A stretch of DNA of 44,040 bases. Source: Pseudomonadota bacterium. Its GTDB lineage: Bacteria; Pseudomonadota; Gammaproteobacteria; Burkholderiales; SG8-39. The stretch's first letter is position 1; every line of letters starts with the position of its first letter. The DNA is taken from positions 1 to 44,040 of the forward strand of contig JAPLRD010000304.1 in assembly GCA_026399375.1 (NCBI GenBank), written 5' to 3'. Of the stretch, positions 1-7,134 are shown piece after piece. The position numbers and the translations under genes are program-made. The notes under the pieces are model-generated. The model was not told where the DNA came from, did not search any database, and worked only from the letters and a program-made list of their open reading frames with translations.

Positions 1-478
1 AGGCAATCAGTTCGCCGCCATGCAGGCCATACGCGCCGCGGTTGTCGGCCTTGCCGGTCTTCTCGCTGAAGGCCTGCGGTTGGCCCTTGGACCACTGCAG
101 GCACAGGCGCCCGGCGACGGTGATCGAATCGACGAAAATCAGCGAGTACTTGCCGAGAAGCGCCGGATCGCCGTACTGAACGCAGACCCGGTCGTAGTGC
201 GCCTGGCTGTAGGACTGGTCCTCACGAAACGCTGGATTCGGGCCACCAATGAAACAGGCGAGATCGCGACACTCCGGCCAGGTCCGGGGACGCACGGTAT
301 CGCTCGGCCAGTCGCGCACCGCGAGGTCGCCATCCTCCATATCGACGAACAAGGCACTGATCGCCTCGGTGGTCTTGAGCAAGGTAGTCTTGCCGACACC
401 GGCGGGCCCCAGGATGACGCCGGAAGAGCGGCGGTTTTCAGCGAGGCGCTGATCGGCGGTGATGATGGGGAAGGCCAT
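1..478 (-). CDS. RecA-like ATP-binding protein of an integrated element (3' end cut by window edge)
   Basis: The minus-strand frame opens with ATG at 478 and runs off the left edge, so only about the first 159 residues are present. It begins MAFPIITADQRL and carries a Walker A motif GPAGVGKTTLLK near residues 23-34. A Walker B-like SLIFVDSI follows near residue 112, and there is an acidic FVDMEDGD segment. This is the P-loop layout of phage and island RecA/Sak4-like or AAA_24 ATPases that act in recombination or DNA metabolism; the exact subfamily cannot be decided without the C-terminus. It follows two small unknown genes and an excisionase-like gene, all on the same strand and nearly touching, as in a phage or ICE early operon. 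P-loop ATPase is certain; role is inferred. Confidence 0.8.
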   Translation of the reverse strand, partial: MAFPIITADQRLAENRRSSGVILGPAGVGKTTLLKTTEAISALFVDMEDGDLAVRDWPSDTVRPRTWPECRDLACFIGGPNPAFREDQSYSQAHYDRVCVQYGDPALLGKYSLIFVDSITVAGRLCLQWSKGQPQAFSEKTGKADNRGAYGLHGGELIA

Positions 479-479
479 C

Positions 480-764
480 TCAGACCTCCCCACCGAAAAT
501 CACGCCAACCTTGTCGGATCCGATCGCGCCACGGTTACGCGCCAAGTCATGCAATTTCCGTAGGGCGTGAAGCTGTCCGCCGATGTGGGAGAGTTCGGAT
601 TCCAGTCCCTGGATGGAAAAAGCGAGATCGTCGACGCTGGCATCTTCAATCTGCAGACCATCGATGGTGGGATTGCCACCGCGACCCGGTACGCGAACGG
701 TAGCCGGCAGTTCGGACAGAAAAACGGACTTCTTGCGCAGTGATTCAATGATAGTTTTCAGCAT
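480..764 (-). CDS. Hypothetical protein, 94 aa, element early operon
   Basis: I do not recognise this 94-residue protein. It starts MLKTIIESLRKKSVFLSEL and has a predicted helical middle around residues 45-80 rich in Leu, Glu and Arg, with no signal peptide or membrane segment. It overlaps the 3' end of the upstream 160-aa gene by 7 nt and stops one base before the ATG of the downstream ATPase, so the three genes are almost certainly translated as one operon. The tight packing, rather than any motif, is the reason for calling it real. A role as partner of the ATPase is only a guess from position. Confidence 0.65.
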   Translation of the reverse strand: MLKTIIESLRKKSVFLSELPATVRVPGRGGNPTIDGLQIEDASVDDLAFSIQGLESELSHIGGQLHALRKLHDLARNRGAIGSDKVGVIFGGEV

Positions 765-1240
765 GATGACAACTCCGAGAGCAGCGCGAGCCGATAGGTG
801 GCCTTGCCTACCTTGACCGTTCGGGCGGGGGCGAATTGGGAACGCAGGGATTCCTGCCAGGCCTGATACTTGGTTTCGCTGACGCGGTAGGACGTCTCGA
901 TGAACTCAGCGGGGTTGTCGCCGGCCGCTGCGATACGAGCGATGAGCTCGGACAACTTCTTCTGATCCCACTCGACCTTTTTGGGGAGGTCAGCGGTGAC
1001 GCGCACATCGCCGTCATCGAAATGAACGACGCCGGTATCTTTGCCTTGGGCGAGCCGCAGTGCTTTCGCTTGCTGGGCGTAGCGCAGGTCGATGGCGTTC
1101 TCGATGTGCTCCAACTGCTTTTTAGCTCGAGTTACTTCCGTCATCGCCGCGATCAGCGCTTTTTGCAGAACGTCGGGGGCGGCCGCAGATAGTTGGGAGG
1201 CCGACAGAGCGGCGAATTGGGCTGGAAGCGGGCTGTTCAT
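758..1240 (-). CDS. Hypothetical protein, 160 aa, element early operon
   Basis: Unrecognised 160-aa soluble protein. The first half (about residues 20-65) is an Ala/Leu/Gln-rich helix that could form a coiled coil. It is followed by a short beta-rich stretch (GVVHFDDGDVRVTADLP) and then another helical part containing ESLRSQFAPARTVKVGKATY. The start ATG at 1240 overlaps the stop of the HTH gene as ATGA, a sign of translational coupling, and its own 3' end overlaps the next gene by 7 nt. Proteins of this shape occur in phage and island operons next to recombination ATPases, but I cannot name a family. No signal peptide or membrane helix is visible. Confidence 0.7.
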   Translation of the reverse strand: MNSPLPAQFAALSASQLSAAAPDVLQKALIAAMTEVTRAKKQLEHIENAIDLRYAQQAKALRLAQGKDTGVVHFDDGDVRVTADLPKKVEWDQKKLSELIARIAAAGDNPAEFIETSYRVSETKYQAWQESLRSQFAPARTVKVGKATYRLALLSELSSC

Positions 1241-1449
1241 GCCGCATCTCCCGCCACGATGCGCTCGGAGGTGCTCTTCCTGAGGCTGCTCTCCTCGTAG
1301 GCCTCGACATCCACAATGCGGTACAGGACTCGGCCCTGCATTTTTAGAAAAATCGGACCGATGCCTGCGGTCCGCCAGCGCTCCATGGTGGCTTCGCTAA
1401 CGTCCCAACGGTCCGCCAACTGGCGTTGGTTTAGGTGTTTGACGCTCAC
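1237..1449 (-). CDS. Small helix-turn-helix protein, excisionase/AlpA-like
   Basis: A 70-aa protein whose N-terminal half, LNQRQLADRWDVSEATMERW, has the spacing of a winged helix-turn-helix of the MerR/excisionase (AlpA, HTH_17) kind. The short beta wing follows (GRVLYRIVDVEAYE). Such proteins bind element ends or early promoters and act as recombination directionality factors or regulators. The start is GTG at 1449, supported by an AAAGGAG Shine-Dalgarno sequence eight bases upstream on the minus strand. It is the first gene of a four-gene minus-strand operon ending in the RecA-like ATPase. Family is fairly certain; whether it drives excision or transcription is not visible. Confidence 0.8.
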   Translation of the reverse strand: MSVKHLNQRQLADRWDVSEATMERWRTAGIGPIFLKMQGRVLYRIVDVEAYEESSLRKSTSERIVAGDAA

Positions 1450-1585
1450 GTATATCTCCTTTCATGTTGTTGCGATAACGTGAGGAGATTTTGGAAGTCG
1501 GCGTGTACGGGCGTATATAACCAACTGGTACGGGCTGAGGTACGGGCTGTGCTTTTTTGAAGTATTTCGAGCCCCACAATGCGAA

Positions 1586-1605
1586 AAACCGCCCGAAGGC
1601 GGTTT
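1586..1605. terminator. Hairpin between the HTH operon and the 335-aa gene
   Basis: AAACCGCC-CGAA-GGCGGTTT forms a perfect 8-bp stem with a CGAA tetraloop. On the minus strand it lies after the stop of the 335-aa gene (1633). The arm ends in T residues but there is no long U tract, so it is either a modest intrinsic terminator for the 1633-3832 operon or an mRNA 3'-end stabiliser. The rest of 1450-1632 holds the HTH promoter region and a direct repeat of GGTACGGGCTG near 1527-1550. Confidence 0.55.
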
Positions 1606-1632
1606 CGCGTGAGGTGGCCGGTCTAGCCCGGG

Positions 1633-2640
1633 TCAGTTCAGGAGAAAACCGTAGTTGCCGTTTTCGTCCCTGGTGATGTACTCCTCCCAGAAAGAGTTAC
1701 CGCTGAAGATGTTTTGCAGGCGATGGCTGCGTCCTTGCTTGGCGGATCCGTAAACCGCCGCAAGAATTTCCCCGGCAGGAGCTGCCCGCCGGCCATTGGA
1801 AAACTGTTCAAATAAATACCGAACCACCGCCACCTGGCGCTTGCCCTTTATCACCCACGGCTTGCTTGATTTCGTGCTGATGACCAGCGTGTTGGAGTAC
1901 GGATCGAATCGCACAGGAAGGGATGAGTCCGGTTTCCCCTTTGAGCCGGAGGACATGTACCGGTGAACGAGATCAATGTCGATGCATGGGCATTCTGAAT
2001 GCGCGACCAGTACCTCGCGCATGGACATCACGCGATACTCGCGGGGCGCCGCAATGACGTCAGGGAGGGTGCGTCCACTACTCAGAATCAACCCCTGGTC
2101 GGGTAGTTTCCTTGATCGAAAATGGCCGATAACCTCGGCTGCACGGGCCGCGAGGTTGCGCACGAACCAGATATCGGTATGCGCTGATCCAATCCGTGCT
2201 TTTCCAAGGTGCCAGAGAGCGCCGTCGAGAAAAGGCGTATCGATCCCCTTTCGTTGTGCGTGCGGAATATCGAGCAGCGTCGCCACCTGATTCAGTAGCT
2301 TCGGTGCCGATATGGCGAAGACCGCCGCGTCTGTGCTCGATACATATTTCTTGCGAAACGTTTCCGGACTGCGGTACCAGTATTGACCGGGCTCGTCATC
2401 CTCTTCCAGATCGACGGCTACGCATTCATCCCCGATATGCGCGGGGTAGGATCCAAAGTATCCGATACGCTCCATCCATGCGGATGTCTCATCAGCCGTA
2501 AGTGAAGTGCGGCCAACCACGTGCCAGCCTGGCAGGCCTTGCAGGCGCTGCCCATCGGCGTCGGTCACGCCCTGGCCGGACTCCTCAAAGAAATCAAGCA
2601 ACTCAAGCAGCAAGCGCGTGGACAGGGGCTGTAGCGCCAT
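1633..2640 (-). CDS. Hypothetical protein, 335 aa, second gene of unknown pair
   Basis: I do not recognise this 335-aa soluble protein. The N-terminal third contains a Trp-rich acidic stretch (HIGDECVAVDLEEDDEPG). The centre has an AARAAEVIGHFRSRKLPDQG helix, and the last 80 residues (from about VIKGKRQVAVVRYLFEQF) look like a winged-helix DNA-binding domain: three helices, then an aromatic hairpin ending NGNYGFLLN. It starts inside the 3' end of the 409-aa gene (38-nt overlap), so the two are coupled. Their position back-to-back with an Xre/ImmA regulator pair, at the edge of an integrated element, suggests an accessory or defence cargo. That function is inference only. Confidence 0.8.
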   Translation of the reverse strand: MALQPLSTRLLLELLDFFEESGQGVTDADGQRLQGLPGWHVVGRTSLTADETSAWMERIGYFGSYPAHIGDECVAVDLEEDDEPGQYWYRSPETFRKKYVSSTDAAVFAISAPKLLNQVATLLDIPHAQRKGIDTPFLDGALWHLGKARIGSAHTDIWFVRNLAARAAEVIGHFRSRKLPDQGLILSSGRTLPDVIAAPREYRVMSMREVLVAHSECPCIDIDLVHRYMSSGSKGKPDSSLPVRFDPYSNTLVISTKSSKPWVIKGKRQVAVVRYLFEQFSNGRRAAPAGEILAAVYGSAKQGRSHRLQNIFSGNSFWEEYITRDENGNYGFLLN

Positions 2641-3832
2641 CGCCGATCTCCTTCACCAGATGCCACTTGGCGAGCAGCCGGTCGCATAGCGCGCGATCTT
2701 TCTCCCGCTTGGTCTTGACGTTGCACTTGTTGTCATCACGCAAGACGACGGTGATGGTGCGCGCGCGCTCGGCACCGTCTTTCTTTAGGCGGATGGACAG
2801 CTTAGCGTAGTTCAGGCGGTGGTCACGAAAGTCGAACGTTGGGCCGATCATTGATTTGGCCGCGGCGTGGATGTTATCCACATCTTTGGTCCAGATTTTG
2901 ACAAGAAGCGAGCGGTGGTTTGCCAGGGTGTGGCCCAGTTCGACCACCTTGACTGATGAGACGTTCTCGCCGGACAGATCGAAGTTACGGGATCCGGCAA
3001 GGCTCTGGTAGTCGTACTGCTTGAGCGGGATCGTTGCCCCGAAGAAGGGAGATTTGAATATGCAATCAGCAGCGATTCTAGCAAGCACCTCACGACCGTT
3101 AGTATCCCTGGAAAGCACCTCGAGATGGCCGTTGGCCGGTTCATAGGTTATGTGGGATGACGCTGCGCTGATCACCTCCTGGGTCACCAGTTCGCTCGCC
3201 TGCACGCAATCGACGAGTTCCGGCGGACGATTATTGTGGATGCTGATCTGGTAGATCTCGACGTCCTCACCTGTGTTGGTCTCGGGGCGCAGGCGTTTAA
3301 AGAACTGGACCGCAACGTCCGCGGTCTCGCAGTCAAGTCGTTGGGCAATTTTTTGATGGAACGAATTTCTTGACTCCGGATCGTCCTTAACGGCGAGGTG
3401 CGGGGGGGCGATGAATCCCGAGTAGCACGATGCGCTCTGGCGAAAGACGTCAGCCTGGCGCGCGTCGAGCGCCTCCTTGAAAATATCGGGCTCATTGCTG
3501 TATAGCCAGATCGCGCGTTCGTATTGATTGCGGATGCCGCCGAACGCCTTGCGGCTCGCGTCGTCAAAGATGTCCTCGCGGAAACCCTCGACTACGTCTT
3601 GCCCGGCACCATCGGAGAGCAGCACGATGCGCTCGGCCATCTCGTCGATTTTCTGGCGCTCGCGCACCGGCAGCGCGGTGAGGACCGCCTCGATGGCCGC
3701 CCGCTGCTCCCGTTTGCCCTGTTTCGGATCAGGTCCATGCATGGCCACGCCGATCTCGCCGGTGAGGAAGCCGTGGAATACCGCCGGCGGCAGGTGACTC
3801 AGCAATTTGGTTAAGTTCTCAGCATCGTTCAT
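2603..3832 (-). CDS. Hypothetical protein, 409 aa, first gene of unknown pair
   Basis: Unrecognised 409-aa soluble protein. The start at 3832 (MNDAENLTKLLSHLPPAVF) is preferred over longer in-frame starts because an AAGGGG Shine-Dalgarno lies about eight bases upstream. Visible parts are a helical N-terminal region (about 1-140), a middle segment with FHQKIAQRLDCETADVAVQF followed by beta strands naming isolated polar motifs such as QISIHNNRPPELVD, and a basic C-terminus rich in Lys/Arg (residues about 355-395). There are no membrane segments. The upstream 200 bp are shared with the divergent Xre-ImmA pair, so both sides may be controlled by that repressor. I cannot assign a catalytic motif; function unknown. 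Confidence 0.8.
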   Translation of the reverse strand: MNDAENLTKLLSHLPPAVFHGFLTGEIGVAMHGPDPKQGKREQRAAIEAVLTALPVRERQKIDEMAERIVLLSDGAGQDVVEGFREDIFDDASRKAFGGIRNQYERAIWLYSNEPDIFKEALDARQADVFRQSASCYSGFIAPPHLAVKDDPESRNSFHQKIAQRLDCETADVAVQFFKRLRPETNTGEDVEIYQISIHNNRPPELVDCVQASELVTQEVISAASSHITYEPANGHLEVLSRDTNGREVLARIAADCIFKSPFFGATIPLKQYDYQSLAGSRNFDLSGENVSSVKVVELGHTLANHRSLLVKIWTKDVDNIHAAAKSMIGPTFDFRDHRLNYAKLSIRLKKDGAERARTITVVLRDDNKCNVKTKREKDRALCDRLLAKWHLVKEIGDGATAPVHALAA

Positions 3833-3917
3833 TGACAGCCCCTTTTGCAAAGTGGTGATTGGGTTGGTATCAGCCCAAAACGGCCCCGATGGTCGTAGGG
3901 GTGTGTAGACCGACAGC

Positions 3918-3933
3918 GTTCGGTATGCCGAAC
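3918..3933. promoter_or_regulatory. Palindromic operator candidate, GTTCGGTATGCCGAAC
   Basis: A 16-bp inverted repeat with 6-bp arms (GTTCGG/CCGAAC) lies between the divergent 409-aa gene and the Xre-ImmA pair. A half site, GTTCGGTAC, recurs at 3985-3993 just upstream of the plus-strand -10. Two sites of this shape in a divergent promoter region are what an Xre-type repressor would use. The binding protein is inferred, not shown. Confidence 0.5.
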
Positions 3934-3998
3934 CATTCGAATTATTTCGTATCGGATAGGGGTCTGTCAAGCAGGTACATAATCGTTCGGTACAGTGG

Positions 3999-4033
3999 TA
4001 TTATTTGCTGGTTGCATTCAATGATTTAGGAGG
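3999..4033 (+). promoter_or_regulatory. Promoter -10 and ribosome binding site of the Xre-ImmA pair
   Basis: TATTAT at 3999-4004 is a plausible -10 element directly after the operator half site at 3985-3993, though the -35 region (around TACATA, 3976) is weak. AGGAGG at 4028-4033 is a strong Shine-Dalgarno five bases before the TTG at 4039, which fixes TTG as the start of the Xre gene; the ATG at 4021 is followed at once by an in-frame stop. Confidence 0.5.
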
Positions 4034-4038
4034 TTCAA

Positions 4039-4333
4039 TTGCCATCACCTCTAGGTGACAAGATCCGCGCACAGCGGAAGCAGAAAAAGCTCAGTCTCGA
4101 GCAACTCGCCGAACTGACCGAGTCGAGCAAGAGCTATATGTGGGCCCTCAGCTGATAAAGTGGCTCGAATTGCCGCGGTGCTTGAGGTCACCACCGAATT
4201 CCTGATGAGCGATTCTGTGGTGGCGCCTGGCGAGGCGGTCATTGATGAGGCATTTTTCCGCAAGTACAAAACCCTGCCGGAACCGACCAAGAAGCAGATC
4301 CGCAAGATCCTCGACGCCTGGGACGAGGAATGA
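4039..4333 (+). pseudogene. Xre-family HTH regulator, broken by a small frameshifting deletion
   Basis: Reading from TTG at 4039 gives MPSPLGDKIRAQRKQKKLSL and a canonical Xre helix-turn-helix (EQLAELTESSKSYMW), but translation stops at 4155 after 38 residues. In the +1 frame the expected continuation resumes at once: SADKVARIAAVLEVTTEFL, then a C-terminal tail ending KKQIRKILDAWDEE at 4333. Family members normally have about nine residues (ELENR...) between the two parts. The lesion is therefore best explained by a deletion of about 26 nt around 4143-4145. The intact frame would end overlapping the ImmA start as ATGA. As read, the repressor has lost its C-terminal half. An assembly error is possible, but a deletion of this size is not a typical sequencing mistake. 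Confidence 0.8.
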
Positions 4334-5229
4334 CCGAGCCGAAACGGCCCATGAAAGAGGCCAACCGCATCTCGACCGTGCTTAACCAGGTGCTGGGCCG
4401 AGACCGGTTTCCGCTCAAGGTGGAAGAGGTGGCGATGGAGTATTCGCGGCAGCGCTTCGCGGATTCACCAGTGGCTAAGGTCGATGGGCAGGATCTGGAG
4501 GGCTTTGATGGGATGCTGACGGCGAATCCGTCACGGTCGAAGTGGCTCATCCTCTACAACAGTGCTGTCCGTTCCGAAGGCCGCAAGCGATTCACGATCG
4601 CACATGAGTTCGGGCATTACATGTTGCACACCGATCAGCAGGACCGTTTTGAATGCCGCGACGATGACATCGAGACCGGTGACAACAACGGACGGGAAAT
4701 CGAAACCGCAGCCGATCTATTCGCTTCAACCCTCCTGATGCCGCTGGACGATTTCCGCAGGCAGGTGGCCGGCCAGCAGGCGGGCTTCGATCTGCTCGGG
4801 CATTGCGCAGACCGCTATGGCGTTTCGCTGACCGCCGCGGCGCTGCGGTGGACGGAAATTGCCGAGAGGCGCGCCGTTCTGGTGGCTAGCCGCGACGACT
4901 ATATGTTGTGGGCGAAATCGAATCACGCGGCGTTTAAGTCGGGCGCGTACTTCCCCACGCGCAAGCGCACCATCGAAATACCGCCAACGTCAGTGACCCA
5001 CAGCAGCAATTGCAGTGGCACCTACCAAACCGAAACGGTGAAGGCTAATGTGTGGTTTGTCAGGGAGCCCGACACAACGCCGGTGACCGTAATGACGATG
5101 GTGTCGGCGCAATACGATTACACGCTGACGCTTCTGCTGATGCCCGATGCCGAATGGCGATTGCCAAACCATGATGACGAAGAGCCGCTAGAGGACGCCT
5201 ACGACTGGTTCGTCCGCAAGGGCCAATAG
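4330..5229 (+). CDS. ImmA/IrrE-family zinc metallopeptidase
   Basis: A 299-aa protein with the zinc-protease signature HEFGH at residues 92-96 and the third ligand in the EIETAADLFASTLLMP segment (Glu near 125). This is the ImmA/IrrE (COG2856) pattern. In mobile elements such proteases cleave or antagonise the neighbouring Xre repressor after stress, releasing element genes. The C-terminal 130 residues are beta-rich and unassigned. The gene starts in a 4-nt ATGA overlap with the end of the Xre reading frame, so the pair was originally translationally coupled. Because the Xre partner is now frameshifted, its substrate may be gone or supplied elsewhere. Family call is firm. Confidence 0.93.
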   Translation: MTEPKRPMKEANRISTVLNQVLGRDRFPLKVEEVAMEYSRQRFADSPVAKVDGQDLEGFDGMLTANPSRSKWLILYNSAVRSEGRKRFTIAHEFGHYMLHTDQQDRFECRDDDIETGDNNGREIETAADLFASTLLMPLDDFRRQVAGQQAGFDLLGHCADRYGVSLTAAALRWTEIAERRAVLVASRDDYMLWAKSNHAAFKSGAYFPTRKRTIEIPPTSVTHSSNCSGTYQTETVKANVWFVREPDTTPVTVMTMVSAQYDYTLTLLLMPDAEWRLPNHDDEEPLEDAYDWFVRKGQ

Positions 5230-5273
5230 CCCGTCAGAAAATGGGCTCCCCGTCGCCCCGCTTTTCGTAGAAA

Positions 5274-5525
5274 TCAGCAGCAATTCGGCGTCACAGCGCC
5301 ATACCAGGGGTGGTCGGAGGTCCCATCGCGGGCGTCTGCTCCCGAAAAACGCCAGTGAGTACTTTCGACCCGTTCCTGCCCCTCGACCTGTTCGGGGCCG
5401 GATGTCCGGAGTCGCCACATAGCGGTCAGAAGGCGATTGCGACGTCGAGTAACAAACGTGCAACCTTGCTCGGCTATAATTGCCGCCCCTGCCAGTAGCA
5501 GGCCGCCAATAATCCACAAATCCAT
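5274..5525 (-). CDS. Possible small membrane protein, 83 aa
   Basis: A minus-strand frame from ATG at 5525 gives MDLWIIGGLLLAGAAIIAEQ, a single clear N-terminal transmembrane helix, followed by a basic stretch (TRRRNRLLTAMWRL) and a polar tail. It lies between the ImmA gene and the 141-aa gene, divergent from the latter. The hydrophobic start and following positive charges look real, but there is no known family, no strong Shine-Dalgarno, and the tail looks non-conserved. It could be a chance frame. Confidence 0.35.
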   Translation of the reverse strand: MDLWIIGGLLLAGAAIIAEQGCTFVTRRRNRLLTAMWRLRTSGPEQVEGQERVESTHWRFSGADARDGTSDHPWYGAVTPNCC

Positions 5526-5542
5526 ATCACAAGAGTTTGGAC

Positions 5543-5968
5543 ATGCCTTTCGCAATTGTTTGGGAGCCCCTCGGCGTTTATAAGAGGTACTGGGGCGTCA
5601 TCACTGTCTCAGAGTTTATTGACTCTTCTGCGGTGCTTCACGGGGATCGTCGATTCGATAGCATTCGATACGTGATTAATGATTACCTTGGTGTCGCGGG
5701 TCATGAAGTATCGGAAGAGGCAATTGCTGGTATCGCGGCTATCAGTATGCGCGGGCAAGCAACCAATGCAAACATTCGAATTGCGCTTGTAACCACGGAT
5801 TCCCGAATAAGGGAGCTAGCTTGGCAATTTTCTTCCAGGACGCTGGCATCGTATCCGACGCAATTGTTTTCCACCGTAACTGAAGCGAGGGATTGGATTA
5901 GCTGTCAACCTCCTCTGAGCAAACCGAAATCGCTAATTCAAATGATAAAGGAAGTAGCCGCTCGCTAG
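5543..5968 (+). CDS. SpoIIAA-like/STAS-type hypothetical protein, 141 aa
   Basis: Start ATG at 5543 (MPFAIVWEPLGVYKRYWGVI) is chosen over the TTG six bases earlier. The alternating strands and helices, with IRYVINDYLGV in the first half and IRIALVTTDSRIRELAWQF followed by VTEARDWI near the C-terminus, resemble the single-domain SpoIIAA-like (STAS/SEC14) proteins often annotated as hypothetical in Proteobacteria. It has no signal or membrane segment. AT-richer than its neighbours and flanked on the right by repeat copy A, it may have arrived separately. Fold assignment is by eye and moderate; no specific function can be given. Confidence 0.7.
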   Translation: MPFAIVWEPLGVYKRYWGVITVSEFIDSSAVLHGDRRFDSIRYVINDYLGVAGHEVSEEAIAGIAAISMRGQATNANIRIALVTTDSRIRELAWQFSSRTLASYPTQLFSTVTEARDWISCQPPLSKPKSLIQMIKEVAAR

Positions 5969-6014
5969 ATCTGGAGTACTAGCGCGAGCGCACAGAGTTG
6001 ACTGATTGCTACGT

Positions 6015-6096
6015 CTGACTCCCGCCGCCTGCTGAAATTCCGGCCAGCGGCGGCTTACCTAAACTGCCGGCGGCTCAACCCGACCCGTTGCTGCCG
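6015..6096 (+). repeat. Dispersed intergenic repeat, copy A
   Basis: This non-coding stretch contains GAAATTCCGGCCAGCGGCGG preceded by CTGACTCCCGCC and followed by a CTCAACCCGACCCGTTGCTG segment. The same arrangement, same orientation, recurs at 10136-10200 (copy B) and 23514-23600 (copy C); copy C also retains the right-hand CGACCCACAGCTGCC part. Between 5969 and 6209 there is otherwise no gene. Confidence 0.65.
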
Positions 6097-6209
6097 CTGA
6101 CGCCTGCAATGTTCGAGTGGCCGCTTCCGTCAGCACCGGACGTTTGGGCGCCCTCGCTAACCGTTGCGGTTCTGATCGTGACCATCATTGATCTGCGGTA
6201 CTACGCGGT

Positions 6210-6370
6210 TATCAGCGGGACCCGAAGGCCCTGCTCGCGCCAGCCTCGCTGCGCAGGGTGCATCCCCTGGCAAATCGCCGGTAATCACGGAAAGCGGGCT
6301 CACCATTGCCGAATCGGGCGCAATCATCGAGTATCTGGCCGAGCGCCATGGCAATGGAAGGCTATCCTAG
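6210..6370 (+). pseudogene. Relic of a glutathione S-transferase N-terminal domain
   Basis: Two frames together spell a GST thioredoxin-fold segment: YQRDPKALLAPASLRRVHPL up to about 6268, then, after loss of one G in the CTGG run, GKSPVITESGLTIAESGAII and EYLAERHGNGRL to a stop at 6370. The ESGAIIEYL motif is the glutathione-binding signature of GSTs. The first 30 or so residues and the whole C-terminal helical domain are missing, so this is a dead fragment. It sits right after repeat copy A and before the TMEM175-like gene, and two intact but different GST genes lie 4-5 kb downstream. Confidence 0.75.
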
Positions 6371-6404
6371 AATCGGAAGTTGACGACCAGACGGGAGATC
6401 AGAA

Positions 6405-6989
6405 ATGGGGAAGAATCGTCTCGAAGCATTCAGCGACGGCGTACTCGCCATCATCATTACGATCATGGTGCTGGAGATGAAGGTGCCTCATGGCGAGAAC
6501 ATGGCGGCACTGTCGCCTTTGCTGCCGGTGTTTCTGAGCTATGTTCTCAGCTTTGTCTATGTCGGCATCTACTGGAACAATCATCATCACATGCTTCACG
6601 CGGCGCACCGAGTCAGTGGCGGAGTCCTCTGGGCCAACCTACACCTGCTTTTCTGGCTTTCTCTGTTTCCATTCGTCACCGGTTGGATGGGGGAGAACCA
6701 TTTTGCGCCACTGCCCAGCGCGCTCTATGGATTTGTGCTGTTGATGGCGGGTACTGCTTACTGGATACTCGCCCGGGCAATCATTGCCACCGAGGGAAAG
6801 GATTCTCTGCTGGCGAAGGCAATTGGCAAAGACCAAAAGGGAAATTTGTCGGTGTTGCTCTGCGCGGCGGCGATTCCGCTGGCCTTTATCAATCAATGGA
6901 TTGCTCAGGCACTATATGTCGCGGTCGCTCTGATGTGGCTCGTGCCTGATCGCCGAATCGAAAAAGTGCTGGCCAATCGGGGAAACTGA
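6405..6989 (+). CDS. TMEM175-family (DUF1211) membrane protein, probable potassium channel
   Basis: A 194-aa protein with about six hydrophobic helices. Near the N-terminus it has the family signature RLEAFSDGVLAIIITIMVLE (the FSDGV motif that lines the pore in bacterial TMEM175 channels). A YWNNHHHMLH segment in the third-helix region is also typical of DUF1211 proteins. Length agrees with bacterial members, which work as homotetramers conducting K+. The GGGGA-type ribosome site is weak (GGGAGATCAGAA). It stands alone on the plus strand after a GST relic, so no operon partner hints at its use here. Family firm; ion selectivity inferred from characterised members. Confidence 0.9.
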   Translation: MGKNRLEAFSDGVLAIIITIMVLEMKVPHGENMAALSPLLPVFLSYVLSFVYVGIYWNNHHHMLHAAHRVSGGVLWANLHLLFWLSLFPFVTGWMGENHFAPLPSALYGFVLLMAGTAYWILARAIIATEGKDSLLAKAIGKDQKGNLSVLLCAAAIPLAFINQWIAQALYVAVALMWLVPDRRIEKVLANRGN

Positions 6990-7134
6990 ACGAAACAAAC
7001 CGAATTGGCAGCGACGTTCGAGGAAGCGTTCGCAACGGACGCTCAGACTGCGGGCTTCTCCATGGGACCCACGGGGCATCGTGGCGCAATGCAGGCCCAA
7101 AGTTGTCGACCTACTGATTAGACTGACCCAGGCC

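Noticed and set aside
20-703. Long plus-strand open frame (227 codons) at the left edge
   Set aside because: It is antisense to the ATPase and the 94-aa gene, which have a Walker A motif and operon overlaps; the plus frame has no homology-like pattern.
1397-1579. 60-codon minus frame upstream of the excisionase-like gene
   Set aside because: It overlaps the HTH gene in another frame, is Pro/Lys-rich by chance and includes the promoter and ribosome site of that gene.
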